Assembly: GCA_038501785.1 (NCBI GenBank)
Contig: JBAMJR010000180.1
Span: forward strand, 6,386,001 to 6,450,000
Length of the DNA stretch: 64,000 bases
Direction: 5' to 3'
Source of the DNA: Myoxocephalus aenaeus
Lineage: Eukaryota > Chordata > Actinopteri > Perciformes > Cottidae
Shown: positions 1-11,700 of the stretch, piece after piece
Layout of the letters: each line of letters opens with the position of its first letter
How positions within the stretch are numbered: position 1 is the first letter of the stretch
Made by a program: the position numbers and the translations under genes
Notes under the pieces: generated by a model
The model's input: only the letters and a program-made list of their open reading frames with translations
Told to the model about the DNA's origin: nothing
Databases searched by the model: none

Positions 1-167
1 TCAAATTTAAAATCAGCAGTACTCACTTTAGTAACAATATAAGCAATCTGTTGGTCTATATAGGCCACTACACTCAATACTGAGGGCCACTCAACCATCA
101 ACAATGCTTTAAGTTAACCTTCATCCCAAAATAGTATGTTTATGGATCAAATGTGCCTTCTTGCTCT

Positions 168-173
168 TTTATT
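168..173 (-). terminator. Probable polyadenylation signal of the TRIM gene
   Basis: AATAAA on the minus strand about 200 bases past the TRIM stop codon at 373-375. It is the nearest canonical hexamer seen downstream. The remaining sequence from 1 to 372 looks like AT-rich 3' UTR and flank, with a T-run near 184-194; no gene is visible there. Confidence 0.45.
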
Positions 174-372
174 CACTGACATTTTTTTTTTTTTACATCA
201 ATAAAAAGCTGGTGCAAAAAGAATAACATGAAAACCAGACATTCTATGTTTCTTCCAGAAGGACCTACAGAGCACATTTACTTCCTTATTCAAAAGTGCC
301 ACACACTTCCAACCAAACAAGCAGGTTACATCAAACAAATTAAGGAATAGCAGCCCATCATTCATATGCAAC

Positions 373-3300
373 TCAATCCAATTGGCAAACAGTCACAGTA
401 GAACCGACACCGGCCCAGAACCTGAACCCTGGGAACAGCGGGCCGGTGAACTGGCTCCGGTGCTGGTGGATGAGATCCGCCTGGTTCTGGGCGATGCGGT
501 AAAAAGCCAGGATCCCCGTGCCCTGGTCCAGATAGACGCCGATCCGCCGGGCCTTCGGCGAGCCCAGCGGCTTCTCCTTGCCATCGTGCCAGAAGGAGAA
601 GCCGGTCCCGGACCAGTACAAGCTCCAAGACTGAGCATTGTGGCCCAGGCGGCTGCTGTCGTCAAAACCTTTACGCTCCATCTCCTTGTAGGCGACGCCG
701 ATGGTGATCTGCACGGTGGAGAGGAAACTGGATTAGGAAAGGAAGCATATCCAGGGTGGAGCTCAGCCTGCTAACAACAACATGTTGATGTTTTGAGTTC
801 GTTAGCATGCCAACAGAAGACTGAACACAGTAGACAGCATAGATGACGACTGAAGGAAAGGCCATTAGTTTTGCAGGTATTTAGTCAAATAGTACTTTTA
901 GTATTGGACAAATACACATTTTAAAAAGGATGATGAAAAGTTAAGGGAAATGATTGTGTAAAACACATTTAAAGTCACATTTGCTGAGACATTTCACTCA
1001 AAACCACAAATATGAACCGAAAGGAAAAGTCTGCGAAGTCATTAGGATTCATAGTTTTGGGGACAATGAATGTTGTATTTCATGGCCAGTTGAGATATGT
1101 CAGTGTGTGACGGACCAACCAACATCGCCGAAACTAAAAACAAGTTGCTAGTGATCATATTTTGAATATTCAAAACAGCTACAAAATTATATTTAGTATG
1201 TTCAGTAAGTCAGTGAGTACATCCCATCAGCACCTGCCTTAATGTAAACTACGGCAACCAGTGACCTCTTGCAAGATAATGCAACATTTTGGCATGTTTA
1301 CATAAATATTATATATATATATATATATATAATAAACAGTTTCCTTTCAAATCTGTTTACAATGTTTTAAATATATGTATTGATATCCATGTTAGCAAGA
1401 TGCTCAGAGATTTTATATTGAGTCCAGCTTTCTTTTGATAGATTGCAGATTATTGTGACAGACTTCTCTTTGGCTCTCAGATTTGAAGTTGGAGGAAATG
1501 TTTATTAAATTGGAATTTTGGAAAAACAGGACTCTACAATCAACAAACCCTAAATCCACGGAGCTCAATTGAGGTCTGCTTAAAGTTCATGGAAAATCTT
1601 ACGAAACAGGCCATGATCTCTAAATGTATTTTACACACACACACACTCATACAGTCACTTCACACATAATATGCAAACGCTCGCACACACACTTAAACGC
1701 CTTTTAATATTTTTTTTGTCTCTGCTTGATATATAAATCCGATATTGCATTGGAAGCGTGTGCGTCGCTGAAACCACCCATTTCCCCACCGATGGATCTA
1801 CCTTCTTGCCAGTCCACTCCACCTCCCAGTAGTACGGGCTCCCTGCCAGGGCCTCTCTGCACAGAACCTGTCTCCAGAAGTGGAAGCGCTCAGCGTGGTC
1901 CGGTAGGTTCCGGTTCTCGGCCCGCATCGTGGCCTTACGCCCACCGTCTGACAGCTGCACCTGGCGATACACCGTGTTGGCGTCCATGGTGGGCTCGAAG
2001 CGAACTGTGAGGGAGAGGATGCATTTTAGTGAAGAATGTGCTTTGACACCGTGTGCTTTATTCTGTTCGATGTGATGGACTCACACTTCAGCATTTCCTC
2101 TCTCGTCTTCGGTTCCAGGTTGACATGTTCGACCGTTGTTACAGGAGGTGCTTAGAGGGGAAGCAAACATAAATCATTGGATCAAACTAGGGATCAAAAA
2201 GTACTTCTGCAAGTAGTTGATTAATATGTGCAAGCGGCTTCTGATGTATCTGTATTTACTTTGTGGTTGACGAGGAGGGATGGGCGGAGGTGGCGCTGAA
2301 GCTTCATGTTCTGAGAGATGGAGGGCAAAGAAAAGAGCATGTAAACCAAATTGGATCTCAACTCCATGACATCCGTCATCATTCGCGTACCGCAGCAGCC
2401 CTTCTTATTCTCACCTTGAAGGTATGCAGGACGTTTAGTTGAATCCCCTGAATGGATGAAGCAGAAATATTAACTCGGGGACCTTTTTAACAGCCACATT
2501 TAAACGCTTCCAAGCCCTTTTGCTTCACGAGCCACAGACGTACAGTGTTTCTAAAGAGACTTACCTCGAGATCGCGGCGGTAGCAAAGGCGGTTGGTCGC
2601 TCGTCATCGCGTACGCTACAGGAAAGAGAGGATGAGTTGTCACGAACACAAACAGATGAAGATGTCCCTTTCTATAAGAGTCGTTCTATACCTGTGTTTG
2701 GTCTTTCTATACCTGTGTTTGGTCTTTCTATACCTGTGTTTGGTGTGGCGGCCTGACCGCTGTCGTTAGTTGCTGCTGCTGCTGCACCAGGATCAGGATT
2801 CACTACGAAGAAAAGAAAAGTTTTGACTGTCTGGAGAAGAGAGGCGAGGAGGAGGAAGAGGAGGGAAGAGGAGACGATCACTGACCTAATGTGGCGATCT
2901 TGGCCAGGCTGGCGTTGCAGAGGTCCTGCATTGACTCTTGCAGTTCTTTCATGGCCGAGCGGACGGAGGCCACCACCGCTTCCTCCTGACTCAGTATGGA
3001 CTCTCCTGCCGTGCCCGTCTGAGCCGGCAGCTCCATGGTGGCAAAAATCTTAAGAGCAAACACCAAAAATACTTTTATTGATTGGTGTTATTATTTATCT
3101 ATCCTCTGAAATTCAAAAAAGGTACCCCATCTCCGGCACCACTTTGCGTCACACAAAACTACCTTCAAGAAGCCGATGTCGTCCTGCGTCTCGGCCAGCC
3201 GGCTCAGCTCCTCGCTCTTCCAGCGCAGCGGGGCCACCTCCTGCTCCAGCCGGTGGACCTGCCCCTCCACCCGGCTGCCGAGGGAGGTCTCGTGGTTGCC

Positions 3301-3658
3301 GAGGACCTCACCGACCCGGCTGCCGGTTAGATTCACGTTCCTGACAAGCTCCGAGAACACGTCAGTGCTCTCTTGCTTCAGAGCCTGCACCAAGGCCTGG
3401 GAGCACACGGAGAGGAGGAGGAGGATGTCAATGTGTGTGTATGTGTGTGTATGTAGTGACTTTGTGCAAAATGTTTCTACAGCAAAACAATCAGAACTGT
3501 TGCAAACCTTGTGTTGGCGAGCAACATGTGGGAGCTCCACAAGACTCTTTTCAGTCGCCTGGATTCTCTCCTGTACGTCCACCTGCATCTGAGCCAGCTC
3601 TTTCTACACACACACACACACACATTATCACCCATTGTTTACAGTATAGAAAAGAGGC

Positions 3659-3721
<63 letters not shown>

Positions 3722-4402
3722 TGACCTGAAAGAAGAGGAAGAACACTTCCACACAGGAATGTGCAGTAAAAACTCATTTTACAAGTACTTCAAGTTCTGC
3801 TACATTTTGGAAAGGTTACACAACACAGTCTTTTTATTTTTTATTCACCCACAACTACTTGAGAGCACTCATTACATCCTCATGGTAACATTTGCCCTGT
3901 CATGACATACCTGTCTCTCCTTCCTCTCTTCCTGCAGTTGGCGCACACGGTGTCCCTTGTGTCCATGCTGGCAACACACCTCGCAGACGCACTCCTTGTC
4001 CTCGCAGCAAAACAGGTACAGGGGCCGGTTGTGTTGAGGGCAGGCCCTGGGGTCCGCCGTGGGAAGCTGAGGGTACAATCTGGCTGGTAGGACCTCCAGG
4101 TAGATGGGGATCGACGGCGGGGCGGTGGAGATAGCCGCGGAGGAGCTTTTCTTGAGGTTGTTGGTTCTCAGTTTCTCTATACACTCCGCGAGCACAGTGC
4201 TCTTGGACAGAGGGGGTCGAGGGTTGAAGACCTGCCGGCACTGGGGGCAGCTGTACTGACCCTTAGTGTCTCTCTTGTCCCAGTGTCTCTGGATACAAGC
4301 CAGGCAGTACGAATGTCCACAGGGTAGCGTGGCCGGGTCCTTCAGGGTGTCCAGGCACACTGAGCAGACAAAAGCCTCCTCTTCAGACCAGGCTGAGGCC
4401 AT
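373..4402 (-). CDS. TRIM-family E3 ubiquitin ligase (RING, B-box 2, coiled coil, SPRY)
   Basis: Eleven coding exons fit with continuous phase: 4402-3911, 3603-3508, 3396-3163, 3048-2886, 2802-2734, 2615-2565, 2447-2415, 2310-2260, 2150-2085, 2004-1802 and 708-373, giving 597 codons plus stop. The first exon encodes a C3HC4 RING (CSVC...CGHSYC...CPQC) and a B-box 2 (CPQH...CEVC...HKGH). The 96-nt and 234-nt exons are the classic TRIM coiled-coil pair. A proline-rich linker then precedes a B30.2/SPRY domain split by one intron (YYWEVEW, then ITIGVAYKE and LGVYLD-like motifs). The start at 4402 is the first ATG before the RING; the open frame continues upstream only from a non-ATG codon. TRIM proteins transfer ubiquitin in the cytoplasm, often in antiviral signalling, with SPRY binding the target. 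Which paralogue this is (TRIM16/25/47/65-like) cannot be settled. Both zinc-binding sites look complete. Confidence 0.9.
1311..1330. repeat. (AT)n microsatellite
   Basis: About ten AT units inside the long intron (709-1801) that splits the SPRY domain of the TRIM gene. No exon or other gene is seen in the rest of that intron. Confidence 0.8.
2688..2745. repeat. 21-bp minisatellite, about 2.8 copies, carrying splice donors
   Basis: The unit TATACCTGTGTTTGGTCTTTC repeats nearly three times at the 3' edge of a TRIM linker exon. On the minus strand each copy holds CACAG|GTATAG, so the exon has three candidate donors, ending at 2734, 2713 or 2692. The spacing is 21 bp, so each longer exon adds one in-frame PNTGIER heptapeptide. 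Confidence 0.85.
3662..3719. repeat. (CA)n microsatellite
   Basis: A nearly pure CA run of about 29 units in the first TRIM intron (3604-3910). Shorter CA stretches lie just beside it near 3605-3624. Confidence 0.9.
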
Positions 4403-5005
4403 ATTGCTGCCGGGGGTGGACCGCAGAAAGGATGAGCTGGGTTTCTTGGAGGTCAAACCTGGGTGAACGGACGGCCAAAAGGTTCCTGGAGTCTGTTAAG
4501 TTAAAGGAAAAACTGCCAAAGATGGCAAGGCTGAAATGACAGTTCACATGAAACTCATGCTGCTTAAAAACCGAGGCAGGCTCCGGGTGGGGCTGGTAAA
4601 ACAGGTGGGGTGAGGAGTTTCTCTCGCTGATGTCATCAGTATGTCGAATGATAAATAACATGCACGACTACTGTAATGGCAACTGCACGTCACTGTGATA
4701 ATTAACGTTTGACAAACATTGGAATCATGTAATGAATGAAATCTAAGAAGAGCCACACAGTGATGGGATGTTAGGGCTCCTTAGAAATTAAAACTATACA
4801 TGTGTTGTATGAGTCAAGGCCTGGTTAATGTGGAGGAGCAATGAGGACAGACTGGTTTTTTCACCTGCGAAACACCTGACTGGTGATGCAAATGTGCAAA
4901 CAATGGGGGGTCAGTAGAGTAATGCAAATAGTCTCTCTAGCCCTGCACTCTCTCGCAGTAAAAGCTGACATAGTTGTGAAATGAGGCGCATCAAGCCGCC
5001 GCCTC

Positions 5006-5022
5006 TGCGCATGCGCCATATT
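5006..5022. promoter_or_regulatory. NRF1 palindrome plus YY1-like site in the TRIM/nudt8 divergent promoter
   Basis: TGCGCATGCGC at 5006-5016 is a perfect NRF1 consensus palindrome. GCGCCATATT at 5013-5022 overlaps it and matches the reverse complement of the YY1 core (AANATGGCG). No TATA box is evident. The site lies between the TRIM start at 4402 and a nudt8 leader exon with a good donor (TTTCAAG|GTGAGT, exon end 5080). NRF1 and YY1 commonly drive TATA-less promoters of mitochondrial genes, which fits nudt8. Confidence 0.6.
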
Positions 5023-5723
5023 GACCAGTGGCAGCCGGCTAGCCGGGCGAGAGGCCAACTGCGTTTGTTCAACTTTCAAGGTGAGTGTTTACCGGTTTCA
5101 AATGACGTTTTAACTCCACAATACGAAGTTATCCTCGTGTATTATGACTTGGCTTTGACCACGTTTAAAGTTGAGCTTTAGGATACATCGACATAGCTTT
5201 GTTTTTTAGGGGTTTTAGCGAGCTAGCGTTAGTTAGCTTCGCTTTTAGAGGCCAAAGAAGATAATTATCTCCGACAACAACACCAGCTTGTGGTGGCTTA
5301 AGGTTTACGTCGGCAGCGGAGGACCCAAGACACCTGGCTCCTTAACGTCAACGTCTTTATCCGCGTCTAAACATTGTTAACGTAGCTTTCAAAACTCAGC
5401 TAAGCCAGCTAACTTAGCAGCTGTAGCTTGTTAGCCGAAGTTTGTGCTCCGACAAACTTCAGGACTAACAGCTGCAGGGTGTGGGTTCGAGATGAAATCA
5501 GCTTTGAGCACATGGTGAGGCTGAAGGAGACCAGCCTGGGTTTGGACCTCAGCAGCTCTCATGCTAACACGTTCACGCAGACGTTACGTAACCGTCACTC
5601 CTCCTCTGCAGGTGGAGCCATGTGGCATTTATGCATCACATGAGCTGTGAGAGAGCCCACATTTAATAGTGGCTGATTCACATTTTATATTGTCTTTGTG
5701 TGTTTCTATCTCTTTTTTCCAGG

Positions 5724-8700
5724 ATGTTTAGGGGCCCCCAGGTCCTGATCGGGTCATGTCCCCTAAGGCCATTGCTGCTATTGCGAGAGTCCCACCTCTC
5801 TGGTTTCTCTGAGCACACTGCTGCTGGATGGCAGGGTGCTAGAGATGCGAAGAGGAGGCGAGATGACGGGATCCCTGGAAGTAAAGAGGGGTCGCCGTCG
5901 TCGTCCACAGAGGCCGGACGTCTGTCGACGCGGCTGTCTTTATTTAACTTGAACTGTGACAATCCAAAGCAGAGAGAAGTTTCATTTAAAAACCTCCGGT
6001 CCAAAGCCATTTCATCCAGCTATCAACGCCTGCCTCCGGTTCCTGCCTCTGCACACCACAAAGCTGTGAGCACTTACCAAGACTGTTTAATCAACACAAC
6101 CTGCCTTCAACCCTGGAGAAGGCCGTGGGACATTTGCCAAGCTTCGCACAGTTCCACCTATCAAACTCAGCGTAACCTTCTCCAAAGCAGTCCATATTGC
6201 AGACAGCACTTTGTTAGAGCGTTCAGCTCGTTGACACGGGCGCCATGGATTTTGAACCACTTTCACAGTAGAAGACAACCCTCTAAAAAAACCAGAGCGG
6301 TTCATCAGGCCGCCCCTCTCGAGGCCGACGTCTGGAGGGGCTGTCTTTCCCCGAAGAATGAAAACAGGTGTCGACAGAGCCTGGGGCCCAACTTGAAGCT
6401 GTACGAGGCCGGGAAAAAGGGGGCAAATCAGGGCCAGGGAAAGAACCAGGGGAAATGGGCGTCAGTCCTGGTCTCTCTGTGCTCTAATCGGGGGGAGCCG
6501 GCGTTTCTTTTCACTCTGCGCTCCAGCACTTTGAAGGGCCGCCACAAGGGAGATGTCTGGTAAGCGGCAGGCTAGAAACTACATTGTTCTAAATCTCCAG
6601 TATGATCACGTCTCTGTCCTCATTTCCGGTCATTTGTAGCTTCGCAGGAGGAAAGAGCGATCCGTCGGACAGCGACGTGGTGGCCACGGCGTTGAGGGAA
6701 GCCAGGGAGGAGCTGGGTGTTTGTGTGGCAACAGAGCAGGTCTGGGGCACCTTGAAGCCGCTCAGAGACATGGCGAGTACAAGTGTTGTTCAATGGATTT
6801 AAGAGTCAAATTACACCATAGATTTAGAGTGTTATTATAGAATTACTGGCATTGGTGTGCCACTGATTGCTCAATCATTCCATTAGCTTTGAAAAGGGGT
6901 TATAAAATCCTTAATAGGGTTGCAGCTAACAAGTATTTTAATTACCCATTAATCTGTAAACAATTTGGGATTAATCATTCACTCTGTAAATATAATTAAA
7001 TTGTTTACAAAAGTTATTTATTAAATAATGCTTAGCTTATCGCATATTTGAACAGCTCATAATCCCATAGGCAAATCGCTTAGTTCATAAGAGTTCATTT
7101 TCACAATAACATTTTTTTTCTGCCAATTGACTACTCGATCAAGCGATACAATTTTTCAGCATTCGCCTTAAATTGAGTCTGATTAGGCCCACTACTATAC
7201 AGACTCTGCTTTGCTCGGCCACAGATGAACCATCTTGACAAGATAGGAAAAACAAACCGTTTATGGTTTTGTGTCTCTTACATCAACACTAATCATTATT
7301 TTAATACATTTTGAAAGCAGAATCTTTGTCTGGTTCTGATGCTGTTTGTGTCTTTCGTCTCTCATCAGTCAGGGATGACGATTGTTCCGGTCCTCGCCAA
7401 CCTCGGCCCCATAGAGGAGTTGTCCTTCAAACCAAACCCTGGAGAGGTAAAGCTGCCCTACTTTTAGCTCTTCCTATATATTTGTCAAGTTACGGCTTCG
7501 GACCTTCTGCACTTCCCCACTTGATAGGGATTGACCCATCTACACCGATTCAAACTGGATTCCACTCCAATGAAAACCCAACTTTTCCTTTTTTTTTCTC
7601 CTTTTATTTTTGAGATTTGGATTGTTGAGTCCTTCACTCCGTATAGAAATACGATAGAGATAGAGGTGAAAAACCTTTAAATAAAAAAAACAGAAAACAC
7701 ACATTTCAACATGCCAGAACCACTTTAAACACATGATCAGCGCCCGTGCACTCTGTCTACACACGTCACCACATAGCCCCCAGCTGTGCCTCCACCAACA
7801 TGTCAACAAACATTTCGCTTTGCCACACGTGAATGGGCTGCGGAGCCCCGTGACGTATTTAGCGCTCGCGCTAATCAAGCTGGTGGTGGCAGCGATCATC
7901 AGCAAAGTCCTTCAATTATAAAGTCTGTCACTCTTACCGGCTGCCTCTCCGGACTTGTAGACGCGTCTTTGCTGCGTTTGATCTAGCCGCCCGGCGTTTA
8001 TTTAATCCCCACCTTTGACGTGCGCCCGCGGTGCTTCCGGTGCCTACAAGCTCCGCCCCTTTTCCTCCCAAGTCGGATTGCTTGCACTAACATTTAATTA
8101 AATGCTTTAAATGTTTATTATTTAATCTGTGACTATTTATCTCTTTCTGGGTGCTTTATTAATTTACAATTACCTTTATTTACCTTACATTCTTCCCCTT
8201 TCTTTTTATCCAAAATAAAAATCATGTTTGACCTCACACCTCCCACTCGATCTTCACATGGAACCACTGTGGAGATCGCCAACTTTCAAGGCAAACTTTG
8301 TCATCCCAGTTTAGTTCTCCTCATCTTCTGGAGATGTTGTTCTGTTCTTCAGCAGGTAGTAAGACAACCAACCGCCTGACGTCTCTGTGAAGGATGGTAG
8401 CCTGCATCTTCCTGTTCTGCTCGCTCACGGTCGGATGACTTGCTCTTGCTTCCCTCGTTGGTCTTGTCACAGGAACATTGTAGCTTGGGAAGATTCTGAC
8501 GTTGACGTCCCTCACGATGCCTTTACTGTCTGGATTCGTACTGATGACCCTTCCAAGCTTGAATTGCCCTCTTAGCGCATTTTGGTCACTTAGCCAGACA
8601 ACGTCCCCAACAGCAACGTTTCTTTCTATAGTATGCCACTTGCTCCTCACAAATAAATTGGGACCAGCAAGTTGGCTCCAATGCCTCCAGAACTTGGTCA

Positions 8701-11700
8701 CCTCTGACTGCATTGCTCTTAGTCTTTTGTAGGGGTAGCTAGCAAAGTCAAATGTTTGGACATCCCCGGTTTGAGATGCCCGCCCCAGAAGGAGCGTGTT
8801 GGGTGTGATATATTGGATACAGTCTTCCCGGCTCTGTACTCTGGCGTCAATTGGGCGCTCATTTGCCAGGTTGGCTGCTATGTGAAGAGTTGTCTGGAAC
8901 TCGCTGTATGTGAGCTCCGACTCTTTCCCAAGAGTCTGGAGTGCTCTCTTTACGATGCGTACAGCAGCTTCTGCAGCACCATTTCTGTGTGGAGAGTCGG
9001 CTGGGTGGATTTTCCACATCCACTCAGTCCCATTTTTTGCTGCGTTCTCCTGCAAGGCTGGTTTGTTCAAGCCATCCAGAAATCTGTAAAGCTCCTCCAA
9101 GACTGGTTTTGCTCCAATGAAATTGGTGCCTGGATCTGACCAGATCTTCCTTGGATGCCCTCTGATCGCCGTGAACCTTTGGTAGGCCATCAGGAATCCT
9201 TCTGTCGATAGTGTGTTTACCAACTCAGTGTGGATGGCTCTACTGGCCATGCAGCAGAAGACCACCCCCCAGACTTTTAGTCTCACTCTCTTCTTCACGT
9301 CATCTTTGACTTGGTACGGTCCAAAGAGGTCTATGGTCGTGAATTTGAATGGCGCAGCAGGTTCTGCTCGTTCCGGCGGCAAGTCACCCATTACTTGTTG
9401 ACATTTCCTTGCCTTTGCCTTCTTGCAGATTATGCAGCCATCAACAACCTTTTGGGCAATCCTTCTTCCTCGTACGACCCATGCCCTCCTTCTCATCTTG
9501 AGCAGGGTTCCAGCCACTCCATCATGACTCCCTTGGTGGGCCTCCCGAGCAAGCAGTGTGGACACCCATGTGTTATAGGGTAAGATAGGGACCCCTACTT
9601 GATCTTCTTTGAAGATTTGCACTCGGCCACCACAAACCAATAGCCCGGAGTTTTCCTCTTTATAGACTACTAGTCTGTCTGTCGTGGTGCTTGGGAAGGT
9701 TGTGCCTTCTTGCTCCGCAAGAAAGATGTCTCTCAGGGCTTCTTCTCGTTCTTTTACTGAGACGACTCCTGCCGAAGAGACTGCCTCCCACTTTGAGCTC
9801 TTCGCGGCTTCCCTGAGGTCATCTGAGAGCGCTATGTCCCATGTCTCTTTGACTGGACATTTTCCAGTCTTTGCCTCTTGGAACGCCCTTCGCACCAGTA
9901 TAGCTCCCTTCTGCTTAGCAGGAGTTACCAGGCCGACCGGGTCATACAGCCCTGAAACTTGGCTGAGCAGTTCTCTCCTCGTAAGGGGATTTGGCATCTG
10001 GTCTCTGACTTGTCCTTGGTGAAGGTCATGGCCACTTCTCATCTTTTTCTTTCTCCTCGAGAAATTGATTGCGGTCATGACATGGAGCTTGTCCTCTTCT
10101 ACCATGTAGCCCAGGCCGAGTGCTTTATTGTCATCCTCACTCATTTGGTTTGGCAGGACCAAAATCTTTGTCCCGGCCTTCTCCGGCTCGTCCTTCCAAC
10201 CCTTCCTCCCACTTTGCCCAGAAAAGACCCAAGGCTTGAGCTTGAACCCTCCAGCTTGCAGGATATGCTTCACATTTGCTGCGATGGTTTTAAGCTGGTC
10301 AAGGTCATTGTGGGATGTGAGAATGTCATCGACGTAGCTGTCCTCCTGGAGCACCTGACGCTCCACGTTGAGGTGGATGAAAGGTGCGAGGTTTGCAGTC
10401 TCACGCATTGCCAGCTGTGCGATGCACCCCGCTGGCTTGTCTCCAATGTTTACTCTTGTAATTGCATATTCCGCCAGCTCTTCATCTTCTGAGTCTCGCC
10501 AGAGGAATCTATGCAGGTGTACTTCTCGGTCCTCCAACCAAACAGAGTTGTACATCTTTTTTATATCACCCAGGGCAGCATGTACCCCACACCTGAATCT
10601 GAGCAGAACAGCGCGAATCTGGTTGAGGACATCTGGACCTTTCATCAGCAGGTCATTCAGGCTCACACCTTTGCACTTCTGGCTGCTGTTCCACACAAGT
10701 CTCACTGGGGTTGTGACAGAGTGTGGGTTAGGAGCAATAAGGTGACTCACATACCATACTGGTCCTTTCCAGTTGGTTACTGCCTCTTTGGACAATTTGA
10801 TTGCCGCCCCTCGGTCAACCATGTCATGCACTTGAGCAGTATAGGCAACCTTCCATTCCGGTTCCTTGGCCAGCTGCTTTTCTGTCCTGAGAAATGTAGC
10901 CTCGACTGTCCTTTTATTGTTAGGCAGAGAGGCTGGATCTTCCAACCAAGGATATCTGGAATGCCAATGTGGTTCCTCGCTGTGGCTATCGCCTTTGACA
11001 TAGGTGAGGCCTTCCTTCATTATTTCGACCTCCCTCTCCTCAGCAAGAGTCATTTCTTTGCCGCCTGGCTGGCATTTCCCGCAGCGGCAACCCCCGCATC
11101 TCGGCTCACATGCTGCACCAATACTATCCCATTTCCACCACTCAAGGAAATCTTTCCTGGTGGTTGACGTACTTGACTCCTGAAACGTGGCGCTAACCTG
11201 TTTGTTTCGTAGAAGGGTCTCTGGGATCCTGCTAGTGAGCTCCTCGTACTTTACAGCTGCTGCCCTCATTGACCTTGCGAAGTGAGTCTTGGACCTGTGG
11301 GCTGCTACAGTGAGCTCCTCAAAGAGGTCAGGATGCGTTCCGCCAACCGTCTTTCCAAGAGGTCCGTCCCACAGTACGAGGTCTCCAACAGCTTGGATTC
11401 TTTGTGGAGCTAATTGCCCTTCTCTGTGGCTTATGAGCAAATGTACTTCTTTGGGTCTCACCAGTTCATCGAGTGGAATGCTTGGGAAAAACCTGTGCAG
11501 CTGCTCTGGTGTCACATTTTTGTGGACATTTGCTATGCTGTCTAGTCCATAGCAAACCAATTGATGTGGTTTGAGAGTGCCCTTGGGAGTCTTCACTCGG
11601 ATCCTTAGAAGGTAACGCCTTGTCTCCACACGAACCTTCATCCCTCCAACTCCATGGACGACGAGTGTGATTTCTTCACTCCTGAGGTTCAGTTCGCTTG

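Noticed and set aside
3551..3905. Long frames made of repeated Thr-His or Cys-Val residues
   Set aside because: They are translations of (CA)n microsatellites; similar false frames occur near 33.0 kb.
4381..4456. Upstream start at 4456 for the TRIM protein
   Set aside because: The codon at 4456 is TTG, not ATG. The first real ATG of the frame is at 4402, shortly before the RING.
7540..7986. Repeated small frames at 7.5-8.0 kb and 13.6-14.3 kb that look like duplicated genes
   Set aside because: They are inside the two BEL LTRs and occur twice only because the LTRs are identical.
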